64,000 nt of DNA, taken from positions 32,895 to 96,894 of the forward strand of contig JBIKYT010000003.1 of assembly GCA_044355095.1 (NCBI GenBank), written 5' to 3'. Shown piece after piece: positions 43,102 through 52,139 of the stretch. The notes beneath the pieces were generated by a model. It saw only the letters and a program-made list of their open reading frames with translations, was not told the origin of the DNA and did no database searches. Made by a program: the position numbers and the translations under genes. The DNA comes from Casp-actino8 sp044355095. Lineage in GTDB: Bacteria; Actinomycetota; Acidimicrobiia; Acidimicrobiales; Ilumatobacteraceae. Each line of letters opens with the position of its first letter. Within the stretch, counting starts at the first letter, position 1.

Positions 43102-44457
43102 CTACGGCGTGATGATCAACGCCGTCACCATGCCGAACATGCCTTGCGGGCCTTCAGCGTGACTCAGGATGTGACAGTGCCAAGCCCACACGCCTGGGTC
43201 GACGGCCTTATAGAGCACGGTGTAGCGCTCGCCTGGTGAGACCCAAATCGTGTCCGCAGGTTGCGGCACAAGTAATGGCACGCCGTCTTTGGCGACGATC
43301 CAGCCAACCGGTTGATGCATGTGCATCGGGTGGCCCATGAGTCCTTCATTTTGGTAATGAACCATCATGACTTGGCCGAGACGCAATGTGTACGCCTCGG
43401 TTGCGGGGAAGGACTTTCCATTGAGTGACAAACCAATCGCTCCCGAGTCGTTCAAGGTCATCGTGACTTCTTTGTCGACTTGGGTGTAGCCCTTTTCCTT
43501 CAATACATCAGGAATGGGTATTTCGCCCACCATGAACGATCCGAACAATCCATCAGGAATTTGGGCTTGAGCGTCGTGGTGCGAGTGATAGATGCCGACC
43601 GCGGGCTCAACTGTGGTCCACTCATAGGTGAATGTTTGCCCAGGCATGATTGGCTTTTGGGTGTACGGATCAACACCGTCGTACTTATTCGGAACTCGAA
43701 TTCCGTGGAAGTGAACCGAGGTTGACTCGCGGAGTTCATTGGTGACAACGATTCGCACTTTGTCGCCAACGTTGACCCGAATTTCTGGGCCGGGAACCGT
43801 GCCGTTGTACGTCATGGCTGTGACGATCTTGCCTGGTTCTACTTCCCAATCAACTTCTTTGACCGTGATGTTAAAGACCTTGGTGCCATCGGCTTCGACG
43901 ATCGGCTCAAAAAGTTGACCGCCTTTTTCGCCCATAGTCGCGGCGGGGAAAGCCTTGGCACGTACCTCCATGCCTTGGTCCATTTCTTGCCAGTTAGCAA
44001 ATCCGTGTAGACCGTCGTCCGTGGTGCCAGAGTCGGTCGGAGCGCCGCCAGACGTCACCGAAAGAGTGCCGACCATTCCAGAACTAGCGTGTCCAGCGAT
44101 TTCGCACAGCACATCCATGGCCCCTTCGGTAACAGTTCCGAGATCAAGAATTTCGGTCCCGCCTGGATTGATGTCGCGAGTCTTTTTCCCCAATGACGGA
44201 ACCGAGAAGTTATGCACGATTGACCCGATATTGGTCACGCGCAATTTGACTGCGCCTGGTGGGACAACGATAGATGCCGGAGTAATGGCGAATTCAGAAA
44301 GTTGAATATCAACAACCGCTGAACCATTGCCCGAATCCGTCGAAGTAGATGAACCGTTGTCGCCTAATCCAGTCATGCTCGCAATGGCTACAAACAACGC
44401 AGCAATAGCCACACCGAAAGAACCCCACATCAATACGGAACGGTCATCTTTATTCAT
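43102..44457 (-). CDS. Three-cupredoxin multicopper oxidase (nitrite-reductase-like) with N-terminal blue-copper domain
   Basis: 451 residues. One TM helix (residues 10-31) places it outside the membrane. Residues 45-135 form a plastocyanin-like domain with type 1 ligands His (IVHNFS), Cys (DVLCEIAGH) and Met (SSGMVG). Two more cupredoxin domains carry multicopper motifs: SVHFHGIR, IYHSHHDAQ, HPMHMHQPVG and WHCHILSHAEGPQGM. It resembles two-domain laccases and NirK-like enzymes with a tethered electron donor. Substrate (nitrite, metals or phenols) is undecided. A DevR-like box lies about 58 bp upstream of the start, so induction under low oxygen or NO is inferred. Confidence 0.85.
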   Translation of the reverse strand: MNKDDRSVLMWGSFGVAIAALFVAIASMTGLGDNGSSTSTDSGNGSAVVDIQLSEFAITPASIVVPPGAVKLRVTNIGSIVHNFSVPSLGKKTRDINPGGTEILDLGTVTEGAMDVLCEIAGHASSGMVGTLSVTSGGAPTDSGTTDDGLHGFANWQEMDQGMEVRAKAFPAATMGEKGGQLFEPIVEADGTKVFNITVKEVDWEVEPGKIVTAMTYNGTVPGPEIRVNVGDKVRIVVTNELRESTSVHFHGIRVPNKYDGVDPYTQKPIMPGQTFTYEWTTVEPAVGIYHSHHDAQAQIPDGLFGSFMVGEIPIPDVLKEKGYTQVDKEVTMTLNDSGAIGLSLNGKSFPATEAYTLRLGQVMMVHYQNEGLMGHPMHMHQPVGWIVAKDGVPLLVPQPADTIWVSPGERYTVLYKAVDPGVWAWHCHILSHAEGPQGMFGMVTALIITP

Positions 44458-44515
44458 ACGACCACCTTGCTCGCTATTTCGACAAGGTTCGCAGGGATTT
44501 CAGTTAGGTCCTCTA

Positions 44516-44529
44516 GGGACCTAAGTCCC
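44516..44529. promoter_or_regulatory. DevR/DosR-like box upstream of the multicopper oxidase
   Basis: GGGACCTAAGTCCC matches the core of the mycobacterial DevR (DosR) consensus GGGACTWWAGTCCC with one mismatch. It ends 58 bp before the oxidase ATG, suitable for an activator site. A further half-match AGGTCC lies a few bases to the left. Confidence 0.65.
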
Positions 44530-44567
44530 AACTATTAAATTATGAACCATGGAACTAGTAACGAGGC

Positions 44568-45614
44568 TTAAACGACGGGCACGATCCACTCAACAAGCGT
44601 TCCGCCACTTTCAATCGGGATTAACGCGCAGGTTCCACCGTGCGCCTCAGCGCGCGTGCTGAGGTTTCGTAAACCGTTTCCTGGACTTGATTGCGCATCT
44701 TGAGCGATACCAACGCCGTTATCAATGACCCTCATGGTCAAGGTGTAACCCTGAACAACCAACTCAACGGATACCAATGTGGCATGTGAATGGCGAGCGA
44801 CGTTAGCGAGGGCTTCGCGCAACGATGCAGTGAGGTCAATACGTAAAGGTCCAGAGACCATGTGCTCGAGCGCACCTTCGATACGCAAGCGAGGCGAGAA
44901 ACCAAGGACCCGAGCGGACTGCGCAAGAATGTCGCCAATTTCTTGACCGAGCGATCCCTCACGACGGGCCGCACCCAATGTGAAAACGCTGGTGCGAATT
45001 TCTTTGATGATGTGGTCGATCTCATCAACAGATGTTTCGAGTCGCGCAACTGTTGATTCGCTATCTGGCAAACCAGATTGCTTCATTGCCATTGCTTGAA
45101 GTTCAAGTCCGAGTCCGAAAAGTCTTTGCAAAACGGTGTCGTGTAAGTCGCGAGCAATTCGTTCGCGTTCGCTTGACAACGTCAGCATTTCGCGGGTTGC
45201 ACGCAAACGTTCCGCATCAGCTAGGCGATCAGTGATATCGCGAATTGAGGCGATAGTCATTGCGCCCATAGGGGAAGAAACAGGAGACAAACTGATTTCG
45301 ACAGCAACTTCTGTTCCATCAGAGCGAACTGCAGCCAAGGTGAGTCCACGACCCATTGGTCGTGAATGGGGTGATTCGATGTATCCCTCACGGCGCCGAA
45401 CATGGGTATCGCGTTCAAGCACTGGAACCAGCATCTCAACGCGTTGGCCCACCAACTGAAGAGCTGAATATCCGGTCATTTCACAAAGCGCTTCGTTAAC
45501 GAAGCGAATTGTTCCGTCATGATTACAAAGTAAGAGTCCATCTGGGCTGTGAATGACCGCTTGACGCAAGATGGCGTCGGTGAGGACCTCAGGCAAGGGG
45601 TGCTCGGTAGTCAT
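44568..45614 (-). CDS. PAS-domain sensor histidine kinase, NarX/DevS type (HisKA_3)
   Basis: 348 residues from ATG 45614. A PAS domain comes first (CEMTGYSALQLVGQRVEML), then a second PAS/PAC part, the HisKA_3 H-box SSERERIARDLHDTVLQRLF (phospho-His in LHD) and a HATPase domain with DNGVGI and GNGLRNLSTRA. It has no TM helix, so it senses a cytoplasmic signal, and no GAF heme domain like DevS. It is transcribed divergently from the response regulator and shares the DevR-like operator with it; the two are very probably a cognate pair. Confidence 0.88.
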   Translation of the reverse strand: MTTEHPLPEVLTDAILRQAVIHSPDGLLLCNHDGTIRFVNEALCEMTGYSALQLVGQRVEMLVPVLERDTHVRRREGYIESPHSRPMGRGLTLAAVRSDGTEVAVEISLSPVSSPMGAMTIASIRDITDRLADAERLRATREMLTLSSERERIARDLHDTVLQRLFGLGLELQAMAMKQSGLPDSESTVARLETSVDEIDHIIKEIRTSVFTLGAARREGSLGQEIGDILAQSARVLGFSPRLRIEGALEHMVSGPLRIDLTASLREALANVARHSHATLVSVELVVQGYTLTMRVIDNGVGIAQDAQSSPGNGLRNLSTRAEAHGGTCALIPIESGGTLVEWIVPVV

Positions 45615-45689
45615 ACTTCGTCTCCATTGCTTGATCGTATGCTGAGAATTGACCTCATTTCGGAAAATCATTCAGCGATGACAAATGTT

Positions 45690-45703
45690 GGGACTATAGT
45701 CCC
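45690..45703. promoter_or_regulatory. DevR/DosR-like box between the kinase and regulator genes
   Basis: GGGACTATAGTCCC is a perfect 14-bp palindrome and an exact match to the core DevR consensus GGGACTWWAGTCCC. It sits 75 bp from the kinase start and 41 bp from ATG 45745 of the regulator, in the centre of the divergent promoter region. Autoregulation is inferred. Confidence 0.75.
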
Positions 45704-45744
45704 TGCTTCGTTGCGTGGATATCGGGCAGACTTGCCCTGTGCCG

Positions 45745-46398
45745 ATGCGTGTCCCAGTTTTTCTTCTTGATGATCATGAGGTCGTGCGACAAGGTGTGCG
45801 TGCGTTACTTGAGGCAAGTGGCGAAGTCAAAGTAGTCGGTGAAGCAGGTTTAGCCGCCGAAGCACTGCCACGCATTAAGGCCTGTCAACCGCGAGTCGCG
45901 ATTCTTGATGTTCGGCTACCTGATGGCAACGGAGTTGAAGTGTGTCGTGAAGTTCGCAGCGAGTTTCCTGATGTGTTTTGTTTGATGTTGACGTCGTACA
46001 GCGACGATGAGGCGCTCTTTGAAGCAATCATGGCCGGAGCATCTGGATATGTCTTGAAACAAATTCGTGGAAACGAGTTAGTGACCGCGGTGAAACGAGT
46101 TGCTCTGGGAGAGTCTTTGCTCGACCCAGCTGTTACCGGACGGGTTTTGAAGCGTTTACGTGAACCAACTCCCGAAGACGAAAGATTGTCCCGCCTGACC
46201 GAGCAAGAGCGCAAAATCCTGGATTTGATTGCCGAAGGATGCACCAACCGACAAATCGGTCAACGTCTCCACCTCGCTGAAAAGACGGTCAAAAATTACG
46301 TGAGCAACATGTTGTCGAAACTCGATATGGAGCGTCGGACTGAGGCTGCGGTATTCGCGACCCGCCTTGAATTCTCTAAAAACAAGCCCGAGGCGTAA
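45745..46398 (+). CDS. NarL/FixJ-family response regulator, DevR-like
   Basis: 217 residues from ATG 45745 (a GTG at 45715 would crowd the operator). The receiver has the acidic pocket LLDDHEVVRQG and phospho-Asp in ILDVRLPDGNG. The LuxR-type HTH is at LTEQERKILDLIAEGCTNRQIGQRLHLAEKTVKNYVSNML. The recognition-helix segment EKTVKNYVSN is the one seen in DevR/DosR, which fits the DevR-like palindromes at 44516 and 45690. It probably activates the multicopper oxidase and its own locus. Confidence 0.9.
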   Translation: MRVPVFLLDDHEVVRQGVRALLEASGEVKVVGEAGLAAEALPRIKACQPRVAILDVRLPDGNGVEVCREVRSEFPDVFCLMLTSYSDDEALFEAIMAGASGYVLKQIRGNELVTAVKRVALGESLLDPAVTGRVLKRLREPTPEDERLSRLTEQERKILDLIAEGCTNRQIGQRLHLAEKTVKNYVSNMLSKLDMERRTEAAVFATRLEFSKNKPEA

Positions 46399-46410
46399 TT
46401 AAGAGCCGCT

Positions 46411-46692
46411 TTAGGCTCGAGAATCGGCCTTGGCAATGCGCTTGGCAGCCCGGCCGATGGGGGCGATGTGGCGGGCATCAAGATCGCCAAGTTCAATACC
46501 GTTGTTGAAAAGAATTCGGTAGCGCTGCCAGTTGAAGCCGTTAGCGAGAAGAACTTTGCCCTCGGTACCAGCGGGGACGTCAGCCAAATCGGTGGTGGCG
46601 ACTACCTTGTCCTTGATTCGTAACGAAATCTGCTCAGCATGGGGCGTGGCCAGAGCGTGGGGCTTCCAGATGGGCTTAAACGGCGACTTCAT
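46411..46692 (-). CDS. Small conserved hypothetical protein, 93 aa
   Basis: A basic protein with the compact motif DVPAGTEGKVLLANGFNWQRYRILFNNG in the middle, which looks like a small beta-barrel (KOW/SH3-like) and resembles conserved actinobacterial proteins of unknown function. The start region and the trigger-factor upstream region are close, so the two genes are divergent. No signal peptide. Confidence 0.65.
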   Translation of the reverse strand: MKSPFKPIWKPHALATPHAEQISLRIKDKVVATTDLADVPAGTEGKVLLANGFNWQRYRILFNNGIELGDLDARHIAPIGRAAKRIAKADSRA

Positions 46693-46791
46693 GACTTCAT
46701 CCTGACTTCACTGGGGTGTGTTTTCCAACATACATCAATCCTGTCCCTTCGTAGGTCCTCTCTGCCACCTCGCCGATACACTCGGCACTCT

Positions 46792-48276
46792 GTGAAGACG
46801 ACATGTGAACCCCTCGAAGGCAACAAAGTCAAGCTCTCGGTCCTTGTGGATGAGGCTGATTTTGCCACTGACATAGACGCCGCTTTTGCCAAGATCGCTC
46901 AAGAGGTCCGCTTGCCGGGCTTCCGTGCTGGTAAGGCCCCTCGTAAAGTTTTGGAGGCTCGTATCGGCATCGCTGCCGCTCGTGAACAAGCTTTGCGCGA
47001 CGCAGTGCCGCAGTACTTGGGTCGCGCCGTGCGTGAACACAACGTGGACATCATCGCAACTCCCGAAATTGACATTGTGGGTGGCCAAGAATCTGGTCCC
47101 GTGTCGTTTGATGCGACTTGTGAAGTTCGTCCAGTCATCACCCTTCCTGGTTATGGCGGTTTGCGCGTTGAAGTACCCGCGATTGATGTGGCCGATCAAG
47201 AAGTCGATGATGTTCTTGACACCGAGCGTCGTCGCTTGGGCAAGTTGACCACGATCGAGCGGGCGGCCAAAGAAGGCGACTTTGTCGTCGTCGATCTGGT
47301 TGGGTCGCGCGATGGTGAACCAGTAGTGGGTCTTGCTGTTGATGACTGGTCTTATGAAATCGGCAAAAAGTGGGTTGCCCCGTCGTTCGACGAACAACTC
47401 ATTGGTAAGTCGGCTGGCGAGTCGTTCACATTCTCCGACACTCCTTCAGGTACTCAAGAAGAAGCTGACTTCGCAGTCACTTTGAACTCGGTTCAAGAAC
47501 TCGTCGTGGCCGATCTTGATGATGCGTGGGTCAACGAAAACATTGATGGTTTCACTACTGTCGCCGAATGGCGCGAATCAGTGGTTGAGCGGCTCACAAC
47601 GAACCGCCTCAATCAGGTGCGCAATGTCGTCGTTGAAAAAGTGACCGACGCATTGGTCGCTCTTGCCGAAATTGAAACACCGGAAGCCATGGTTGCTGCC
47701 GATTTGCAGCGCCGAGTCGAAAACACTATTCGCCAATTCCAGTCGCAAGGCATCAACATCGATCAGTGGATGCAAGCCACTGGTCAAGATGCGCAGTCAT
47801 TTGTTGAAGGTTTGCGTCCACAAAGCCAAAAGGCTGTCAAGGTCGACCTCGCATTGCGTGCTGTTGTGAAGGCCGAGGCGCTTGACGCATCCGAAGACGA
47901 AATCGAACGAGAATTTGAATCAATGGCCGATCGCACCAACGAGCAAGCAGTGCGCGAACACCAGATGGCGGGTTCGCCCAAGAACAAGAAGATCCGCTTC
48001 ATTAGCGTCGATCAGGTTCGCGCGGCTTATCAAGCCAATGATGCAGTCGTTGATTTGGCTGCAGAAATTAGCAAGTCGAAGGCTCTCGACTGGTTGATTC
48101 ACCGCGTTGAATACGTTGACCCCAGCGGCAAGACTCTTGACAATGATGTCGTGATCGGTCACTCAGAAGCCGATCACAATCATGACCACGATCATGATCA
48201 TTCAGACCATGAACATTCAGATCACGATCACTCAGACCATGATCATTCAGACAACGACCCTTCTGAAAAAGACTGA
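46792..48276 (+). CDS. tig: Trigger factor (ribosome-associated chaperone, PPIase) with His/Asp-rich tail
   Basis: 494 residues from GTG 46792, the start giving the standard N-terminus. The ribosome-binding loop is LPGFRAGKAPRKVLEARIG (about residues 39-57), the FKBP-type domain begins near EGDFVVVDLVG, and a C-terminal chaperone arm follows. Residues 457-494 are an unusual tail with about ten His and twelve Asp, which could bind Ni2+ or Zn2+ as the SlyD tail does. Followed by clpP 10 bp later, the conserved tig-clpP-clpX order. Confidence 0.95.
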   Translation: MKTTCEPLEGNKVKLSVLVDEADFATDIDAAFAKIAQEVRLPGFRAGKAPRKVLEARIGIAAAREQALRDAVPQYLGRAVREHNVDIIATPEIDIVGGQESGPVSFDATCEVRPVITLPGYGGLRVEVPAIDVADQEVDDVLDTERRRLGKLTTIERAAKEGDFVVVDLVGSRDGEPVVGLAVDDWSYEIGKKWVAPSFDEQLIGKSAGESFTFSDTPSGTQEEADFAVTLNSVQELVVADLDDAWVNENIDGFTTVAEWRESVVERLTTNRLNQVRNVVVEKVTDALVALAEIETPEAMVAADLQRRVENTIRQFQSQGINIDQWMQATGQDAQSFVEGLRPQSQKAVKVDLALRAVVKAEALDASEDEIEREFESMADRTNEQAVREHQMAGSPKNKKIRFISVDQVRAAYQANDAVVDLAAEISKSKALDWLIHRVEYVDPSGKTLDNDVVIGHSEADHNHDHDHDHSDHEHSDHDHSDHDHSDNDPSEKD

Positions 48277-48286
48277 TAGGAACAAC

Positions 48287-48919
48287 ATGAACCTCGAGGC
48301 TTTCAACTATTACGTTCCGACAGTTGTCGAACAGACGAGTCGCGGCGAGCGCGCCTACGACTTGTACAGCCGTTTGCTGAAGGAAAACATTCTTTTCATC
48401 GGCACACCCATCGATGACACCATTGCCAACTTGGTGTGCGCCCAGTTGATTCACCTTGAGAGTGAAAACCCCGATAAGGACATCAACATCTACATCAATA
48501 GCCCTGGTGGAGATATCACGGCATTGTTCGCGATTTACGACACGATGCAGTTCATCAAGAATGACATCGCCACGATCTGCTTAGGTCAAGCCGCCAGTGC
48601 CGCTGCTGTTTTGTTGGCTGCCGGCACGAAGGGCAAGCGTCTGGCATTGCCACACAGCCGAGTGTTGTTGCACCAGCCGTATGGTCAAGTCGGCTACGGC
48701 CAAGTGACCGACCTTGAAATCGCTGCCAAAGAAATTTTCCGGATGCGTGACATCCTGGAAGAAATCTTGTCGGAGCACACTGGTCAGCCTCGTGAACGTA
48801 TTCACGCAGACACCGATCGTGACTTTGTGATGGAAGCAAACGAGGCTTTGGCCTACGGAATCATCGACGATGTCATCTCATCACGATCAGCCGTTGACCG
48901 CACTGGTCCCATTCGCTGA
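48287..48919 (+). CDS. clpP: ATP-dependent Clp protease proteolytic subunit
   Basis: 210 residues from ATG 48287, with TAGGAA as ribosome site. The catalytic triad is visible: Ser in GQAASAAAVL, His in LPHSRVLLHQP and the late Asp. YINSPGGDITALF is the handle region. It works with ClpX, encoded next. Actinobacteria usually carry two clpP genes; only one is in this window. Confidence 0.96.
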   Translation: MNLEAFNYYVPTVVEQTSRGERAYDLYSRLLKENILFIGTPIDDTIANLVCAQLIHLESENPDKDINIYINSPGGDITALFAIYDTMQFIKNDIATICLGQAASAAAVLLAAGTKGKRLALPHSRVLLHQPYGQVGYGQVTDLEIAAKEIFRMRDILEEILSEHTGQPRERIHADTDRDFVMEANEALAYGIIDDVISSRSAVDRTGPIR

Positions 48920-49014
48920 ATTCCCATCGTTGCCGCTGTGGCACATAGCCAGTGGGCATCCAACCACTGAAGCCCCCAAATGTGTAAGGCTGTGGGGCGA
49001 AAGGTTGGGTAGTC

Positions 49015-50298
49015 GTGGCAAAGTTTGGTGACACAGGCGAGATCGTTAAGTGCTCGTTTTGCGGTAAGTCGCAAAAGCAGGTCAAAAAGGTTATTGCCGG
49101 ACCTGGCGTGTACATCTGCGACGAGTGCATCGACCTCTGCAATGAAATTATCGAGGAAGAAGTTGGCGAAGCCGCCGATCTTCGTTTGGAAGAACTACCT
49201 AAGCCCCGTGAAATTTCCTCGTTCCTTGATGACTATGTCGTTGGACAAGATCAGGCGAAAAAAGTTTTAGCCGTCGCGGTGTATAACCACTATCGCCGAC
49301 TGCAGTACCAAAAAGAAACTGGTATTTCGCGTCGTGATGAAGTTGAGTTAGCGAAGAGCAATATTTTGTTACTTGGTCCAACTGGATGTGGCAAGACTCA
49401 CCTCGCACAAACCTTGGCGCGCATGCTCAATGTGCCGTTCGCTATCGCTGATGCAACTGCGCTCACCGAGGCGGGATACGTCGGTGAAGACGTTGAAAAC
49501 ATTTTGCTCAAATTAATTCAAGCTGCTGACTTTGATGTGAAGAAAGCCGAAACCGGCATTATCTACATTGATGAAATCGACAAGGTGGCACGCAAGAGCG
49601 AGAACCCTTCCATTACTCGCGATGTGTCGGGCGAAGGTGTGCAACAGGCGCTGTTGAAAATTCTTGAAGGAACTGTTGCCTCGGTTCCACCACAAGGTGG
49701 ACGCAAGCACCCGCATCAAGAATTCATTCAGATTGACACCACGAATGTGTTGTTCATATGTGGTGGAGCATTTGCTGGTCTTGACAAAATCATTGAGCAG
49801 CGCATTGGTCACAAGGGCGTCGGCTTTCATGCCACGGTAAAGAACAAAGCCGAAAAAGATGCGGGCGATTTATTTGCTCAGGTGTTGCCAGAAGACTTGT
49901 TGTCGTTTGGTTTGATCCCCGAGTTTGTTGGACGATTGCCTATGGTCGGCGCAGTGCACAGTCTTGACAAACCAGCATTGATCAAGATTTTGACTGAGCC
50001 GAAGAACGCATTGCTGAAGCAGTTCCAAAAGTTCTTTGAGTTTGAAGATGTTGAACTTGAACTGACTGACGAAGCCCTTGACGCCATTGCAGAGCAGGCT
50101 CTCGGTCGCGGCACTGGTGCACGAGGTCTACGAGCGATCCTTGAAGAGACTCTGTTGAACGTGATGTACGACTTGCCCGGTCGCGCCGATGTGGCCAAGG
50201 TCGTTATCGATGTTGACACGGTCAAACTGAAGTCACCACCCACTTTGGTGATGCGTTCAGCAGCCCGAGTCGCTCGCCCGCGTCGCGCCGCTAGTTGA
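49015..50298 (+). CDS. clpX: ATP-dependent Clp protease ATP-binding subunit ClpX
   Basis: 427 residues from GTG 49015. An N-terminal zinc finger (CSFCGKSQKQ...YICDECIDLC) is followed by the AAA+ domain with P-loop GPTGCGKTHLAQ, Walker B IIYIDEIDKV, the pore loop region GYVGED and the arginine finger segment. It unfolds tagged substrates for ClpP. In many actinobacteria valS follows clpX; here folC is next. Confidence 0.97.
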   Translation: MAKFGDTGEIVKCSFCGKSQKQVKKVIAGPGVYICDECIDLCNEIIEEEVGEAADLRLEELPKPREISSFLDDYVVGQDQAKKVLAVAVYNHYRRLQYQKETGISRRDEVELAKSNILLLGPTGCGKTHLAQTLARMLNVPFAIADATALTEAGYVGEDVENILLKLIQAADFDVKKAETGIIYIDEIDKVARKSENPSITRDVSGEGVQQALLKILEGTVASVPPQGGRKHPHQEFIQIDTTNVLFICGGAFAGLDKIIEQRIGHKGVGFHATVKNKAEKDAGDLFAQVLPEDLLSFGLIPEFVGRLPMVGAVHSLDKPALIKILTEPKNALLKQFQKFFEFEDVELELTDEALDAIAEQALGRGTGARGLRAILEETLLNVMYDLPGRADVAKVVIDVDTVKLKSPPTLVMRSAARVARPRRAAS

Positions 50299-50320
50299 TT
50301 TCAGTCGTAAGGTTGAAGCC

Positions 50321-51616
50321 ATGACATACCAGCAGGCTCTGGCGTATCTCGACGATCATGCTGGTTATCAGAAAACTGGTCGTATTGATTCGCCATCACT
50401 CGACACGATTTCGCGTCTGTGCGGACTCATGGGCGAACCCCAACATTGTGCGCCGGTCATACATATCACCGGAACCAACGGCAAAGGTTCGACAGCGCAG
50501 ATGATTACTCATCTCTTGATGGCAAGTGGTTTACGCGTTGGCACGTACACCAGTCCGCACCTTGAGCGAGTCAACGAGCGTTTTACTATTGATTGCGAAC
50601 CAATTCCCGACGATGCCTTCGCCGAGCAGATTGCAGCGATTGCTGATTTAGAAATGCTCACCGGCGAACGGCCTGGTTACTTTGATATTTGTACCGCTGC
50701 GGCATTTCGTTGGTTCGCCGATGAGGCTGTTGACGTGATGGTGATTGAAGTTGGTCTGTTGGGTCGTTGGGATGCCACCAATGTTGTTGATGCTCAAGTT
50801 GCGGTCATCACCAACATTGGTCTCGACCACATGGAGTTTGCTGGGCCAACTCGTGCTGATATCGCTCGTGAAAAAGCCGGAATCATTAAGCCTCAAAGTG
50901 CCGTGGTCTGTGGTGACACCGACGATGAAATCGTGGAGATCTTCGCCAACGCTGGGGGAGCTTCGTTGTTCGTTCGCAAACGAGATTTTGAAATTGATTC
51001 CAATCAACTTGCACTCGGTGGACGCATGATCGATGTTCGAACTCCGACCACGATTTATCCCGAAGTCCTTGTTCCGTTGCATGGTCGGCACCAAGCCGAG
51101 AATGCAGTCGTGGCAATCACTGCCGTCGAAGCCTTCTTTGCGCGACCCTTAGCCGCCGATGTCATTGATGAGGCATTTTCCAAAGTCTCGATGCCGGGCC
51201 GATTTGAAGTGATGGGGCACCAGCCCTTGGTGATTCTTGACGGGGCGCATAACCCAGCGGGTGCTGACGTGTGTGCTTCGGTGTTCTTTGAAGATTTCGA
51301 CCCTGCAGGGCGTCGACTTCTGGTCATTGGTTGTTTGCGTGGGCGCGATCCGTACGACATGTTGTCGGCTCTACGAGCCGATGAATTTGACTTAGTGGTG
51401 TGTTGTACCGCCCCCTCGCCACGGGGTTTGCCTGCTCAAGAAGTCGCCGAAGCCGCAAATCGGTTGGGGTGCGACGAGGTTGCCACTGTCAACAGCGTTG
51501 AAGCAGCGATTGATCGAGCGTTGCAAGAAGTCGGTCCCGACGATGCCTTGCTCATCACCGGTTCGCTCTATGTGGTCGGTGCCGCTCGGCCATATCTTCG
51601 CCGACTGCTGCCGTGA
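50321..51616 (+). CDS. folC: Bifunctional folylpolyglutamate/dihydrofolate synthase
   Basis: 431 residues of the Mur-ligase fold. The P-loop ITGTNGKGSTAQM is at about residues 49-61, YTSPHLERVNERF is the substrate segment, and GLDHMEFAG and DGAHNPAGAD complete the ATPase. It adds glutamate to folates. Start ATG 50321, 22 bp after clpX. Confidence 0.95.
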   Translation: MTYQQALAYLDDHAGYQKTGRIDSPSLDTISRLCGLMGEPQHCAPVIHITGTNGKGSTAQMITHLLMASGLRVGTYTSPHLERVNERFTIDCEPIPDDAFAEQIAAIADLEMLTGERPGYFDICTAAAFRWFADEAVDVMVIEVGLLGRWDATNVVDAQVAVITNIGLDHMEFAGPTRADIAREKAGIIKPQSAVVCGDTDDEIVEIFANAGGASLFVRKRDFEIDSNQLALGGRMIDVRTPTTIYPEVLVPLHGRHQAENAVVAITAVEAFFARPLAADVIDEAFSKVSMPGRFEVMGHQPLVILDGAHNPAGADVCASVFFEDFDPAGRRLLVIGCLRGRDPYDMLSALRADEFDLVVCCTAPSPRGLPAQEVAEAANRLGCDEVATVNSVEAAIDRALQEVGPDDALLITGSLYVVGAARPYLRRLLP

Positions 51617-51672
51617 CGCGAACCACCAGCCTGAACAGGTAGGAGGAGAACTGGGCGGTAGGGTAGGTGTCC

Positions 51673-52083
51673 ATGTCTGACCGTACTCTCGTCCTTCTCA
51701 AGCCCGATACCGTTGAACGCGGCCTCATCGGGTCCGTTTTGTCCCGATTTGAAGCCAAAGGTCTCACCGTTGTGGCCTTGGAGTTGCGCCAACTCGACGC
51801 CGACACCCTTGCTCGTCACTATGAAGAGCATGTTGGCAAGGGCTTTTATGGTGAACTTGTGGCCTTTATGTCCCGTGGTCCAGTGGTTGCTTTGGTGCTT
51901 GAAAGCCCCGAAAACACCTGGGAAGTGGTGCGCAACATGATGGGCGCAACCAATCCCCGTAATGCTGCCCCCGGAACCATTCGTGGCGACCTTGGCATCT
52001 TGTTCACCGAGAACTTGGTCCATGGCAGCGATTCCTTGGCCTCGGCCGAGCGCGAGATCAGTATTTTCTTCCCCAATCTGTAA
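51673..52083 (+). CDS. ndk: Nucleoside diphosphate kinase
   Basis: 136 residues from ATG 51673 (a GTG two codons upstream is possible). It has the N-terminal RTLVLLKPDTVERGLIG, the nucleotide-binding MMGATNPRNAAPGTIRGD and the phospho-His in NLVHGSDS. It equilibrates NTP pools. Fifty-six bp separate it from both folC and mreB. Confidence 0.96.
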   Translation: MSDRTLVLLKPDTVERGLIGSVLSRFEAKGLTVVALELRQLDADTLARHYEEHVGKGFYGELVAFMSRGPVVALVLESPENTWEVVRNMMGATNPRNAAPGTIRGDLGILFTENLVHGSDSLASAEREISIFFPNL

Positions 52084-52139
52084 CATTTCGGGGATTCCTG
52101 CTTTCTGGCAGGGACCACACGTCGTAGGAGGCTCTGGCC

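Noticed and set aside
52081..52139. Terminator between ndk and mreB
   Set aside because: Only a 5-bp stem (CCTGC/GCAGG) and no U-run; too weak to list.
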